In this document: piece by piece, positions 24,945-32,982 of the stretch
How the letters are laid out: each line of letters starts with the position of its first letter
How positions within the stretch are numbered: the stretch's first letter is position 1
Origin: Candidatus Acetothermia bacterium JdFR-48
GTDB lineage: Bacteria; Bipolaricaulota; Bipolaricaulia; Bipolaricaulales; Bipolaricaulaceae
DNA: 35,637 nucleotides
Assembly (NCBI GenBank): GCA_002011425.1
Contig: MTNJ01000030.1
Span: 11,695-47,331 of the forward strand
Direction of reading: 5' to 3'
The notes under the pieces: model-generated
Told to the model about the DNA's origin: nothing
Databases searched by the model: none
What the model saw: only the letters and a program-made list of their open reading frames with translations
Program-made: the position numbers and the translations under genes

Positions 24945-24980
24945 AAAGGGCGGGTGGGCCGCCAGGCCCCCCGCCTTTTT
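24945..24980 (+). terminator. Intra-operon hairpin terminator/attenuator after the binding-protein gene
   Basis: GC-rich stem of 11 bp (24949-24960 with 24965-24975, one bulged T) with a GCCA loop, then TTTTT at 24976-24980. It lies between the binding-protein stop and the first permease start, the same place as in the other two transporter operons here. Confidence 0.85.
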
Positions 24981-25003
24981 ATATACTCGTTCAAGGAGAC
25001 AGC

Positions 25004-25867
25004 ATGACCAGACGCAGACGCGGGCCAGTTCTTTTAGTACTGCCTACAATGGCAATTTTGGTCCTGGTAGTCATCTTTCCCATGATTTACTCGCTTACGG
25101 TTAGCTTTCACCTTTATGACCTCCGCGTCCCGCGACATCCCTTTGTGGGGTTCGAGAACTACGTCCGCCTTTTCACAGATCCCCGGTTCCACAATGCGCT
25201 AGGGGTGACCGGCCTCTTGCTCCTTGGTGAACTCGCTCTGCAGTTTCCCCTCGGTTTCGGCTTGGCCCTCCTGCTGGCGCGCAAATTCTACGGGAAGAAG
25301 GTAGTCCAACCGATCTTGTTGATTCCCATGATGATTACCCCCGTAGTGGTTGGGTACATGGGGCGACTTCTATTCGAAACCAGGTCCGGACCAATTAACT
25401 ACTTCCTGAATTTGATGGGACTCTCCAGTGCACTCTGGCACACATCCGCTAAGACAGCACTTTTGACCGTCATGCTTCTGGACACGTGGCAGTGGACGCC
25501 GTTCATGATGGGAGTGTTGCTGGCGGGCCTCGTGTCGCTACCTCCGGAGCCCTACGAGAGCGCCCGGGTGGATGGTGCTTCTAGCTTACAGATTTTCTGG
25601 TACCTCACTTTGCCCCTTCTCAAACCGGTGATCGCCTTGGTGATCATCATGAGATCATTGGCTATCCTCCAGACCTTCGACATCATTTACGTCCTTACCA
25701 TGGGAGGGCCCGGCACTGCTACTGAGACTATTGGTATCTACACTTATCTTGTGGGGTTCCGCTATTGGGATATTGGCCAAGCCTCCAGTGCCGCGTGGGT
25801 GCTTGCCATAATGCTTTCCCTGGGGGTCACAGTCTTCCTCAAAATGATGGGAAAGGAGAGGAGATGA
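25004..25867 (+). CDS. Sugar ABC transporter permease (MalF/UgpA-like)
   Basis: Inner-membrane permease of 287 aa with six helices, the first at about residues 10-32 (LVLPTMAILVLVVIFPMIYS). The N-terminal motif FVGFENYVRLFTDPRF is typical of CUT1 MalF-like subunits. The EAA loop reads EPYESARVDGASSLQIFWYL. AAGGAG lies 5 nt upstream of the ATG, and the stop overlaps the next permease as ATGA. It dimerises with the following protein to form the channel for the sugar captured by the upstream binding protein. Confidence 0.94.
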   Translation: MTRRRRGPVLLVLPTMAILVLVVIFPMIYSLTVSFHLYDLRVPRHPFVGFENYVRLFTDPRFHNALGVTGLLLLGELALQFPLGFGLALLLARKFYGKKVVQPILLIPMMITPVVVGYMGRLLFETRSGPINYFLNLMGLSSALWHTSAKTALLTVMLLDTWQWTPFMMGVLLAGLVSLPPEPYESARVDGASSLQIFWYLTLPLLKPVIALVIIMRSLAILQTFDIIYVLTMGGPGTATETIGIYTYLVGFRYWDIGQASSAAWVLAIMLSLGVTVFLKMMGKERR

Positions 25868-26688
25868 ATTTGCGTATGCGAAAGTCCCTCTCCCAGGCCA
25901 TGGGCTATATCCTGATAGGCGTTGCTTTGGCGTTCACCCTTTTTCCCATCTACTGGATGCTACTTACTTCGGTGCAGCCTTCAGATGAACTTATGCAATC
26001 CCCCCCACGTTTCATAACCTCACGGCCAACACTAGAACATTGGCGCTTCGCCATCGAAAATAAATGGAAGTATTTTACCAATAGCCTCATCATATCCTCA
26101 TCCGCCACGGTCATTGCTATTCTGGTCGGTTCCCTCAGCGGTTATGCATTTGCACGCTACCAAGTGGGAGGAGACACTCTTCCCTTCTGGATCCTCTCGC
26201 TGAAATTCTTTCCCCCAATTGCAGCCGCGGTCCCTTTCTTCCTAATGATGAACAAGCTCCACCTCTTGGACACCCACATCGCGGTGATCATCCCTCACCT
26301 CATCATCACTATTCCGTTTGCCGTATGGATGATCAAAGGATTTGTGGCCGAAGTCCCCCAAGAGCTGGAAGAAGCCGCTATGATAGACGGTTGTTCTCAT
26401 CTCGGAGTCATCCGGAAAGTAACCTTACCCCTTATTGCTCCGGGGATTGTGGTCACCGCACTCTTCTGCTTCATCTGGTCCTGGAACGATTTCCTTTTCG
26501 CTTTGATTCTGACGCGTAGCCATGCCATGACACTTCCCGTGGCGATCGCTGGAATGCGCGAGGCTCACGGCCTTATGTGGGGAGCGGTCTCAGCCACTGC
26601 AGCCATGGCTACATTGCCGGTACTCATAATGGCCATCGTGTTGCAGAAGTACATCGTCCGCGGACTGGCGTTAGGTGCGGTCAAATAA
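25864..26688 (+). CDS. Sugar ABC transporter permease (MalG/UgpE-like)
   Basis: Inner-membrane permease of 274 aa, the second half of the channel. The start is the ATG at 25864, with GGAGAGGAG in front and an ATGA overlap with the previous gene. The MalG-type N-terminus FTLFPIYWMLLTSVQPSDEL is present, with TNSLIISSSATVIAILVGSL as the next helix. The docking EAA loop is ELEEAAMIDGCSHLGVIRKV. The C-terminus LQKYIVRGLALGAVK is diagnostic of CUT1 permeases. It ends 11 nt before the dehydrogenase gene, whose ribosome site AAAGGAG fills the gap. Confidence 0.94.
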   Translation: MNLRMRKSLSQAMGYILIGVALAFTLFPIYWMLLTSVQPSDELMQSPPRFITSRPTLEHWRFAIENKWKYFTNSLIISSSATVIAILVGSLSGYAFARYQVGGDTLPFWILSLKFFPPIAAAVPFFLMMNKLHLLDTHIAVIIPHLIITIPFAVWMIKGFVAEVPQELEEAAMIDGCSHLGVIRKVTLPLIAPGIVVTALFCFIWSWNDFLFALILTRSHAMTLPVAIAGMREAHGLMWGAVSATAAMATLPVLIMAIVLQKYIVRGLALGAVK

Positions 26689-26699
26689 AGGAGAGACGA

Positions 26700-27728
26700 A
26701 TGGCCAAAAAGCTCAAGATAGGCCTCATCGGAGCAGGAAGGATCGGAAGGCTACATGCACAGAACTTGGCCCACCATGTCCCAGGCGTAGAGCTGTGCGC
26801 CGTGGCTGACGTGATTGAAGAAGCCGCGGTGGAGCTTTCTCAGAAGCTCGGTATTCCCAGGGCTACCACTGACTACCACGAACTCTTGAAAGATCCTGAT
26901 ATTGATGCGGTTCTCATTTGTACGAGCACTGACACTCACGCCGAGATCATCAAGGCAGCAGCAGCTGCGGGAAAACACATCTTCTGTGAGAAACCGCTGG
27001 CGCTGGACCTCGCGGAGATAGACGCCGCCCTCTCCGCCGTTAATGAGGCTGGGTTAATCCTCCAAGTAGGGTTCCAGCGGCGCTTTGACCCCAACTTCAG
27101 GCGCTTAAAGGAACTCCTCGCGGGAGGCGCCATCGGGCAGCCCTGGCTCCTAAAGATCACGAGCTATGACCCTGCTCCCCCTCCTATTTCCTACATCCGA
27201 GTTTCAGGCGGGATTTTCCTCGACATGACAATCCATGACTTTGACATGGCTCGGTATCTTATCGGCGAGGTGAAGGAGGTGTACGCAACGGGCTCAGTCC
27301 TCGTGGACCCGGAGATCGGGAAGGCAGAGGATATAGACACCGCCGTGGTAACCTTACGCTTTGTGAGTGGGGCCTTGGGAGTTATCACTAATTGTAGGAA
27401 AGCGACTTTTGGTCACGACCAGCGGATTGAGGTCCTCGGAGAAAAGGGCGCTCTCTTCGCGGAAAACCCTCTCCCACACACTGCTGTCCTAGCCGACGAG
27501 GGAGGCTACCGCTCCGCCCCACTTCACTATTTCTTCGTTGAGCGCTATCGGGACGCATACATTGCTGAGATGGCGGCCTTCGTTGAGGCGGTGAGGGAAG
27601 GAAAGACACCCCCTGTTGCCGGGATAGACGGTAAATTCCCCGTGGTGATAGGTTACGCGGCGAAGAGGTCCCTCGAGGAGCGGCGACCGGTGAGGCTGAC
27701 CGAGGTGGACCCCACTCTGGACATTTAG
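26700..27728 (+). CDS. iolG: Inositol 2-dehydrogenase-like (IolG) NAD-dependent oxidoreductase
   Basis: Gfo/Idh/MocA enzyme of 342 aa that in IolG oxidises myo-inositol to 2-keto-myo-inositol with NAD. The Rossmann loop is GAGRIG (11-16), the family motif EKP is at 97-99, and the catalytic set K98, D175 and H179 (GIFLDMTIHDFD) falls where Bacillus subtilis IolG has K97, D172 and H176. The blocks VGFQRRFDPNFRRL and ITSYDPAPPPISYI are strongly IolG-like. The start is the ATG at 26700 after AAAGGAG. Its operon context (cyclitol-type aminotransferase, epimerase, sugar importer) supports a cyclitol substrate. scyllo-Inositol or an inosamine is equally possible; other iol genes are not in the window. 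Confidence 0.85.
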   Translation: MAKKLKIGLIGAGRIGRLHAQNLAHHVPGVELCAVADVIEEAAVELSQKLGIPRATTDYHELLKDPDIDAVLICTSTDTHAEIIKAAAAAGKHIFCEKPLALDLAEIDAALSAVNEAGLILQVGFQRRFDPNFRRLKELLAGGAIGQPWLLKITSYDPAPPPISYIRVSGGIFLDMTIHDFDMARYLIGEVKEVYATGSVLVDPEIGKAEDIDTAVVTLRFVSGALGVITNCRKATFGHDQRIEVLGEKGALFAENPLPHTAVLADEGGYRSAPLHYFFVERYRDAYIAEMAAFVEAVREGKTPPVAGIDGKFPVVIGYAAKRSLEERRPVRLTEVDPTLDI

Positions 27729-27734
27729 ACGCTC

Positions 27735-28559
27735 ATGCTTTACGGCGTTTGCACCTGGATCTTCGGTCGTGAACCGCTCGCCCCCCTTTTCGGACGCCTT
27801 GCAAGAATGGGGTTCGATGGGGTCGAATTGTTAGGAGATTGCGAAAGATACAGCCCACGGGAGATCCGAACGCTCCTGGACGATCACGGTTTGAGGCCCT
27901 TATCCCTCACTCCTCTCGACGTGGACATGGCCCATCCCGACCCCAAGATCAGAAATAAAGCCATTGAGTATTACCTCCGTTTGCTGGACTTCGCTGCCGA
28001 AATTGGAGCGCCTACATTGGCTTGTCATGGGGCCGTGGGCAGGGTTCGCCCTATTACGACGTTAGAGGAGGAAGAAACCTTCTTTTTGGAAGGAGTCGCC
28101 CGAATAGCTGAGAGAGCATGCACCATGGACATAAAAATCGCCCTGGAAGTCTTGAACCGTTACGAATCCCATCTCCTGAACACCGCGACGCAGGTCAAGG
28201 GCGTGTTGGAGAGGCTGGATTCGCCCGCAGTGGGGGTCTTGCTCGACACTTACCATATGAACATAGAGGAAGCCGACCTCGTCTCCGCAATATGGGAAGT
28301 GCGGGAGTACCTCATCCTCCTACATGTGGCCGACTCCAACCGAAGGGGGATAGGAAAAGGACACGTCCCATTTGTTCCGATCTTCCGCATGTTGGGCCGA
28401 GTGGGATATCGAGGGCCGGTGATATTGGAATGTACGGCTCCGGGTCCTGATCCCTTCACCCCCGAAAAGGGGGCCGGTTGGAAGGATCTCCTCATTCGGG
28501 AACTCGCGGATTCCTTCTCCTTCCTTAAACTCCTTGAGAAGCTGGCTGTTCCCAATTAG
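27735..28559 (+). CDS. Sugar isomerase/epimerase, ketose 3-epimerase-like TIM barrel
   Basis: AP-endonuclease-2-type TIM barrel of 274 aa. Metal ligands can be placed at E138 (IALEVLNRYE), D171 (LLDTYHMN), H197 (LLHVADSNR) and E232 (ILECTAPG). Their spacing of 33, 26 and 35 residues is that of D-tagatose/D-psicose 3-epimerases, and E144, H174 and R203 also coincide with substrate-contact residues of that family. The fold is shared with IolE and IolI, so a keto-inositol isomerase role is possible given the IolG-like neighbour. It starts 6 nt after the dehydrogenase stop without a clear ribosome site, so translation is probably coupled. Last gene of the operon; no terminator is evident after it. 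Confidence 0.87.
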   Translation: MLYGVCTWIFGREPLAPLFGRLARMGFDGVELLGDCERYSPREIRTLLDDHGLRPLSLTPLDVDMAHPDPKIRNKAIEYYLRLLDFAAEIGAPTLACHGAVGRVRPITTLEEEETFFLEGVARIAERACTMDIKIALEVLNRYESHLLNTATQVKGVLERLDSPAVGVLLDTYHMNIEEADLVSAIWEVREYLILLHVADSNRRGIGKGHVPFVPIFRMLGRVGYRGPVILECTAPGPDPFTPEKGAGWKDLLIRELADSFSFLKLLEKLAVPN

Positions 28560-28663
28560 GGCTTAAAGAAAGAAATTCTGGCACCCAAGAACACCACTTT
28601 TCCCAAGGACCGAGAACCCTCATCGTGTTGTCCTTCTGTGTACGGTACCCATGGCTGTGAAAC

Positions 28664-28692
28664 TTGACCCACGGTTATTTCTTCCATATAAT
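28664..28692 (+). promoter_or_regulatory. Sigma-70-type promoter of the second LacI gene and downstream operon
   Basis: TTGACC (28664-28669), exactly 17-nt spacer, TATAAT (28687-28692). Initiation about 7 nt downstream falls at 28699, inside the operator and only about 7 nt before the ATG at 28706. Confidence 0.85.
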
Positions 28693-28704
28693 CGAACCGG
28701 TTCG
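28693..28704. promoter_or_regulatory. LacI-family operator CGAACCGGTTCG
   Basis: Perfect 12-bp palindrome immediately after the -10 box and just before the LacI start codon, suited to autorepression. It shares the core AACCGGTT with the operator at 3793-3804 but differs in the outer bases, as expected for a different paralogue. Confidence 0.85.
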
Positions 28705-28705
28705 G

Positions 28706-29776
28706 ATGAATAAGGTTCCAACCATTAGAGATGTCGCAAAAAAAGCAGGCGTTTCTGTTTCAACCGCTTCGTTAGCCCTTAATGGAAAGCCCGGCGTCAG
28801 TTCCGAAACCAGGGCCCGCGTTCTCAAGGCTGCACTAGAGTTGGATTATCATCCCCATGCTGCTGCGAAGAATCTCGCCGATGGCCGTACCCGTACCATA
28901 GGCCTTATAAATCCGATCACCATTGAACACCTCTTTTCCTCCTCCGGATTCTTCATGCGCTTGATCCAGGGCATGCACCAAGCAGCTGCGGAGCACGATT
29001 ACAGCGTTTTTCTCTTGATCTCCGAGTCCGAGGAGGAGACAGTCGAAAAAGTCAACAAGGCCTTAAGGCGACACAGTGTGGACGGACTCGTCGTCACGAA
29101 CCCCTCTGTGGCCGCCCCTTACTTGCAGGAACTCGAACGCCGCCGCGTGCCACATGTATTCGTCGGCCGTCCTCCTCGTGAAGGCGTCTTATATGTGGAT
29201 AACGACAATGTGGAAATCGGTCGTCTAGGGACGAAGCATCTTCTCGAATTAGGACACGAAAAGATTGTGTTCCTCTCAGGCCCGCCGCGCTTCACTCATT
29301 GCCAAGACCGTCTCCTCGGATATCAGGCGGCCCTACGTGAGGCTGGAATTTCCTTCTCAGAAAGGTTGGTCTGGTACGCTGAACAAAGTGAAGAGGCCGT
29401 ATACCAGGCTGTCATCAGCGGCGCTCCGGGGAAGGAGTTCAGCGCCATCTTTGCCACAAGCGGCCTTCACGCGGTGGGCGCTATTAAGGCCTTACAAGAT
29501 CTCGGTGTTTCCGTCCCCCAGGAGGTGTCGGTGGTCTGCGTTGAGGATACAGAATTGGCCCGCTATTTTATCCCCCCGCTCACTGCGATCGACCTTCACA
29601 GCTATTGGCTCGGCTATTGGGCCGTGAAACTGCTCATTCGCCAAATCGTGGGAGAAAACCCCGGACGTCCCGTGCTGATCCCGGGCGAGCTTGTAGTAAG
29701 GGCTTCCAGCAACCCTGTTTCGACGAGAAAGGGGGTGATAAACGCTACACAAAATCCAGGGCGTGAAACAATTTAA
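28706..29776 (+). CDS. LacI-family transcriptional regulator (mannoside-type operon)
   Basis: DNA-binding repressor of 356 aa. The helix-turn-helix is VPTIRDVAKKAGVSVSTASL, with Ala and Leu where STVSRAL is usual; the hinge helix is around AKNLADGRTRTIGL. The sensor domain contains VPHVFVGRPP, LLELGHEKIVFLSGPPRFTH and VPQEVSVVCVED. The ATG at 28706 is the only sensible start, because the longer frame begins with the TTG of the -35 box. There is no Shine-Dalgarno sequence and the predicted mRNA has a leader of about 7 nt. It is followed after 17 nt by a binding-protein gene, so it heads that operon and probably controls it together with itself. It may also act at 22064 or 23465. Confidence 0.93.
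   Translation: MNKVPTIRDVAKKAGVSVSTASLALNGKPGVSSETRARVLKAALELDYHPHAAAKNLADGRTRTIGLINPITIEHLFSSSGFFMRLIQGMHQAAAEHDYSVFLLISESEEETVEKVNKALRRHSVDGLVVTNPSVAAPYLQELERRRVPHVFVGRPPREGVLYVDNDNVEIGRLGTKHLLELGHEKIVFLSGPPRFTHCQDRLLGYQAALREAGISFSERLVWYAEQSEEAVYQAVISGAPGKEFSAIFATSGLHAVGAIKALQDLGVSVPQEVSVVCVEDTELARYFIPPLTAIDLHSYWLGYWAVKLLIRQIVGENPGRPVLIPGELVVRASSNPVSTRKGVINATQNPGRETI
29724..29741 (+). repeat. Copy 3 of the AAAGGGGGTGRTA element upstream of a binding-protein gene
   Basis: CGAGAAAGGGGGTGATAA lies within the last codons of the LacI gene and ends 52 nt before the binding-protein ATG. It differs at one base from the copy at 23426-23443, although here it is coding and there it is intergenic. Confidence 0.55.
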
Positions 29777-29793
29777 AGGGAGGTGTGTTTACT

Positions 29794-31176
29794 ATGCGCA
29801 AGTGCTTTAAGTTGCTTTTCGTGATCGGTCTTTCCTTCGCGCTTTTGGGGATAGCGACCTTTGCGGAATCGATAAAGCTCACCGTCACTTCACGCGCAGT
29901 ACGTGGAGGGGTCAACACGCTCCTCGTGCAGTGGCTTGAGGACGTAGTTTTCCCCGCGTTCGAAAACTGGATGAAGGAACAGGGTAAAGACGTCGTCGTC
30001 GAATTCATCGAGTTCGGTGGCACCGATGAGGCCTTGAAGGAGCAATACGCCCTCGACCTCAAGGTCGGCCGCGGCGCTGATATACTTGGATTCGACGGAT
30101 TCTGGATTCCGGAGTTCGACGCCGCTGGGTTAGTAAAACCCCTCGACGAAATTGTTGGTCCTTCCATCTGGGAGTGGGAAGGGTGGAAACACATTCCGCC
30201 CAGCATGCGCGAAATCCTGGGCTATCAGGGGAAAGTCTACGGCCTTCCCTTAGGCACCGATGTGCGCGTGATTTTCTACCGTCGGGACATTTTCGAGAAG
30301 GCCGGGATAATCCCCGCTGGCTCTGGGCTACGTTGGCAGCCCCGCAGCTGGGAGGAGCTCTTAGACACGGCCCGCTACCTCAAAGAGTCGCTCCCCGGTG
30401 TGATCCCCTTGCAGATAAACGCCGGTACCCAGATGGGCGAGGCCACCACCATGCAGGGGTGGTTTATGGTGCTCCTGGGCACCGGAATTCACATGTACGA
30501 CTTCTACTCCGGGAAGTGGTACGCCAAGCATCCGGGCATCCTAGAGGCCCTGAACTTCTACAAGACCGTCTACATCGACGAGAAGCTGGGAGATGCCCGC
30601 ACCCAATTGATTCCGGGGGCACGCGCCCGGACCTTCGAGCTCTTCCGGGACGGAAAAATCGCCATGCTGGTGGAAGGTGACTGGTTCTGGCGTTCGGTGC
30701 TCGCTCCCGGTTCGGAGTGGGGCCTGCCGAATCGCAATGAGGTGGTGGACTGGGCCATGATGCCGGCCGAAGAACCCGGAGCCGGCTACCGTGGCCAGAA
30801 CTTCGTCACCATCTCCGGCGGCACAGGCTTCATTCTCAACCCCAACACCAAACATCCCGCGGAAGCCTGGGCTCTGATGGGCTTTGCCTTCAGCCGTGAG
30901 ATGCAGCTTGAGTTCCAGAAACTTCAACCCCGTATCCGTGCCCGTGACGACGTGCCGGTGATCGGTGATCCGGTCATGAGCGAAATGGCGAAAGCCCTGT
31001 TGCGGCTCACCACCGTACGCCCAATGCTCCCGGGCTATCCCAAGATCTCTTACGAAGCGCAGCTTATGACAGAACGCGTTGTCGCCGGCCTGATGACCCC
31101 CGAAGAGGCGATGGAAGCCTATGCCGAGGCGCTGAAGGAGATCGTCGGCGAGGAGAGCCTCATCATCGTGGAGTGA
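29794..31176 (+). CDS. Sugar ABC transporter substrate-binding protein, family 1
   Basis: Secreted binding protein of 460 aa for the second CUT1-type importer. The ATG at 29794 follows GGGAGGTG by 8 nt. The signal peptide is MRKCFKLLFVIGLSFALLGI, with cleavage near TFAES. SBP_bac_1 features are GADILGFDGFWIPEFDAAGL, GLPLGTDVRVIFYRRDIFEK and FRDGKIAMLVEGDWFWRSV. It differs well from the paralogue at 23503, so the two importers probably carry different sugars. The gene is 17 nt downstream of the LacI gene and is followed by a strong hairpin with a T-tract, then the permeases and ATPase. The alpha-mannosidase further downstream suggests a mannose-containing ligand. Confidence 0.93.
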   Translation: MRKCFKLLFVIGLSFALLGIATFAESIKLTVTSRAVRGGVNTLLVQWLEDVVFPAFENWMKEQGKDVVVEFIEFGGTDEALKEQYALDLKVGRGADILGFDGFWIPEFDAAGLVKPLDEIVGPSIWEWEGWKHIPPSMREILGYQGKVYGLPLGTDVRVIFYRRDIFEKAGIIPAGSGLRWQPRSWEELLDTARYLKESLPGVIPLQINAGTQMGEATTMQGWFMVLLGTGIHMYDFYSGKWYAKHPGILEALNFYKTVYIDEKLGDARTQLIPGARARTFELFRDGKIAMLVEGDWFWRSVLAPGSEWGLPNRNEVVDWAMMPAEEPGAGYRGQNFVTISGGTGFILNPNTKHPAEAWALMGFAFSREMQLEFQKLQPRIRARDDVPVIGDPVMSEMAKALLRLTTVRPMLPGYPKISYEAQLMTERVVAGLMTPEEAMEAYAEALKEIVGEESLIIVE

Positions 31177-31186
31177 AAATGCTGTG

Positions 31187-31222
31187 GCCGGGGTCCCGTG
31201 TCCATCGGGGCCCCGGCTTTTT
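31187..31222 (+). terminator. Intra-operon hairpin terminator/attenuator after the binding-protein gene
   Basis: Stem of 11 bp with one G-T pair (31187-31197 with 31207-31217), 9-nt loop, then TTTTT at 31218-31222. The permease ATG at 31229 comes only 7 nt after it and has no ribosome site of its own, so hairpin formation would directly affect permease expression. Confidence 0.88.
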
Positions 31223-31228
31223 ACCTAG

Positions 31229-32146
31229 ATGGGCAAAAATAAGGAGATCCAACAGATTTTGCCTCGGGCCACAGGGTTCTTCTTCCTGGCCCCGGCGTTC
31301 TTTTTCATAGGTTTATTCCTCCTCTTTCCGTTCATCTGGGTTTTCATCATTAGCTTTACAAATGTGGCTCTAACTGGTCCGACGGCATTAAACCCAGCCT
31401 TCGTGGGATTGGAAAACTATGTGCGTCTCTTCGATTTTTCTCGCTGGATGCGCTCCGGAGAGTTCGGCAATGCCCTGCGAAATACGTTGTATTTCGTTCT
31501 GGGCTCTGCAGTTTTGGGGCAAGCGCCTTTAGGGCTCGCTATAGCACTGGCTTTTCATAGGAGGCGAGGTCCCTTGCGGGAACTCGTATTCTCGTTGGCA
31601 ACCATGGCGTGGATCCTTCCAGATGTAGCGGTGGCGTTCGCCTGGATTGCTTTCTTGGACTACGACTTCGGCACTCTTAACACCGTCTTAATTAACCTAG
31701 GACTTGGAAAAATAGACTGGTATTTTCAACATCCGCTAGTGGCCATCACTATCTTCAATGTGTGGCGAGGAACTGCGTTCTCCATGCTCTTATTCTCAGC
31801 AGCCCTGGGGAGCATCCCCCCCTCTTTTTGGGAGACGGCAGAGGTCGCGGGAGCGAGTTCCTGGCAACGTTTCAAGGACGTCATCCTTCCCCTGATCCTC
31901 CCCCACATCCTCACAGATCTAATCCTGATAACACTTTGGACGTTCAACACCTTTACCCCGTATCTCATTACCGGTGGAGGCCCCTTCTTCCGCAGCGAGA
32001 CGGTCTCCATGTATACATATAGGGTGGCTTTCAAATTCTTAGAATTCGGGCGTGGAGCGGCGGTGGCCGTTGTAATGATGGCGATCAACTTCGTCCTGGC
32101 CACAGGATATCTACTCTCCCTCCGCCGTCGGAGGGCATACGGATGA
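31229..32146 (+). CDS. Sugar ABC transporter permease (MalF/UgpA-like)
   Basis: Inner-membrane permease of 305 aa with six helices. A leading helix (FFFLAPAFFFIGLFLLFPFI) and the CUT1 motif FVGLENYVRLFDFSRWM are followed by further helices; the EAA loop reads SFWETAEVAGASSWQRFKDV. The ATG at 31229 sits just after the hairpin without a Shine-Dalgarno sequence. AAGGAG occurs 14 nt inside the gene, so a TTG about 30 nt further on is an alternative start that would only trim the N-terminus. The stop overlaps the next permease as ATGA. Confidence 0.93.
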   Translation: MGKNKEIQQILPRATGFFFLAPAFFFIGLFLLFPFIWVFIISFTNVALTGPTALNPAFVGLENYVRLFDFSRWMRSGEFGNALRNTLYFVLGSAVLGQAPLGLAIALAFHRRRGPLRELVFSLATMAWILPDVAVAFAWIAFLDYDFGTLNTVLINLGLGKIDWYFQHPLVAITIFNVWRGTAFSMLLFSAALGSIPPSFWETAEVAGASSWQRFKDVILPLILPHILTDLILITLWTFNTFTPYLITGGGPFFRSETVSMYTYRVAFKFLEFGRGAAVAVVMMAINFVLATGYLLSLRRRRAYG

Positions 32147-32982
32147 GGTCCGCAAGGTTCGTTCTGGTTCGCCTGGGTTTCATGTTGGTCACGAGCCTGC
32201 TCGGCACCTTCTTCCTCCTTCCGGTGCTGTGGCTCGTCACTGCCCCGTTCAACGCGCAAGCCACGCTCAGAGTAGAGTGGCCATCTCCCTTCACTTTACA
32301 GAATTTTGGTGAAGTGTTTCGGAATACTTTCGCCATACGAGCCCTTTTCCTGAACAGTATCCTCCAGGCCGGGGGAACGATGTTGGGTACGGCTGTAATC
32401 GCTACCCTGGCCGCTTACGCCCTCTCCCGGTTGGAGATCAAGGGTAGGAATCTCTTCGTCTACCTTTTGGTCCTGTTTTCTTCGGTGGTTACAGGTACAG
32501 CAGCGATGGTACCCATCTTCCTCTTGCTTTACTACCTCCGACTAATCGACACACATTTGGGGGTAATTCTCGTGCTCACTGGGGGCCTTCTCCCCACCGG
32601 CATATTTCTCATGCGTGACTTCGTGGAAAGCATGCCCCGTTCCTACGAAGAATCCGCCCTGGTGAGCGGAGCCACGGCCTGGCAGATGTTCCGTGACGTG
32701 GTACTGCCCGTCCTGCGGCCGGGGATGATGGTGGTGGCGGTGTGGGCTTTCGTCAACGCCTGGGGCAACTTCCTCATCCCTGCGATACTCATCCGTAGCC
32801 CGGAGAAAATGCCCGCACCCGTGGCGATCTATTCCTTCTATACCGAGGGCGGAACCCCCGTCCTCACCCTGGTATCTGCCTACTCGCTACTCTACGCTTT
32901 ACCTGTGGTGATACTTTACTTATTCGTGAATTGGCGTTACGGATTCCGCTTCTTTGGGGGAATAAAAGGCGGAGGGAAATGA
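32143..32982 (+). CDS. Sugar ABC transporter permease (MalG/UgpE-like)
   Basis: Inner-membrane permease of 279 aa, partner of the preceding one. The MalG-like N-terminus is FFLLPVLWLVTAPFNAQATL, followed by ALFLNSILQAGGTMLGTAVI. The EAA loop reads RSYEESALVSGATAWQMFRD. The C-terminus NWRYGFRFFGGIKG resembles the CUT1 ending. Coupled to both neighbours by ATGA overlaps, which indicates tight stoichiometry of the permease-permease-ATPase set. Confidence 0.93.
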   Translation: MRSARFVLVRLGFMLVTSLLGTFFLLPVLWLVTAPFNAQATLRVEWPSPFTLQNFGEVFRNTFAIRALFLNSILQAGGTMLGTAVIATLAAYALSRLEIKGRNLFVYLLVLFSSVVTGTAAMVPIFLLLYYLRLIDTHLGVILVLTGGLLPTGIFLMRDFVESMPRSYEESALVSGATAWQMFRDVVLPVLRPGMMVVAVWAFVNAWGNFLIPAILIRSPEKMPAPVAIYSFYTEGGTPVLTLVSAYSLLYALPVVILYLFVNWRYGFRFFGGIKGGGK

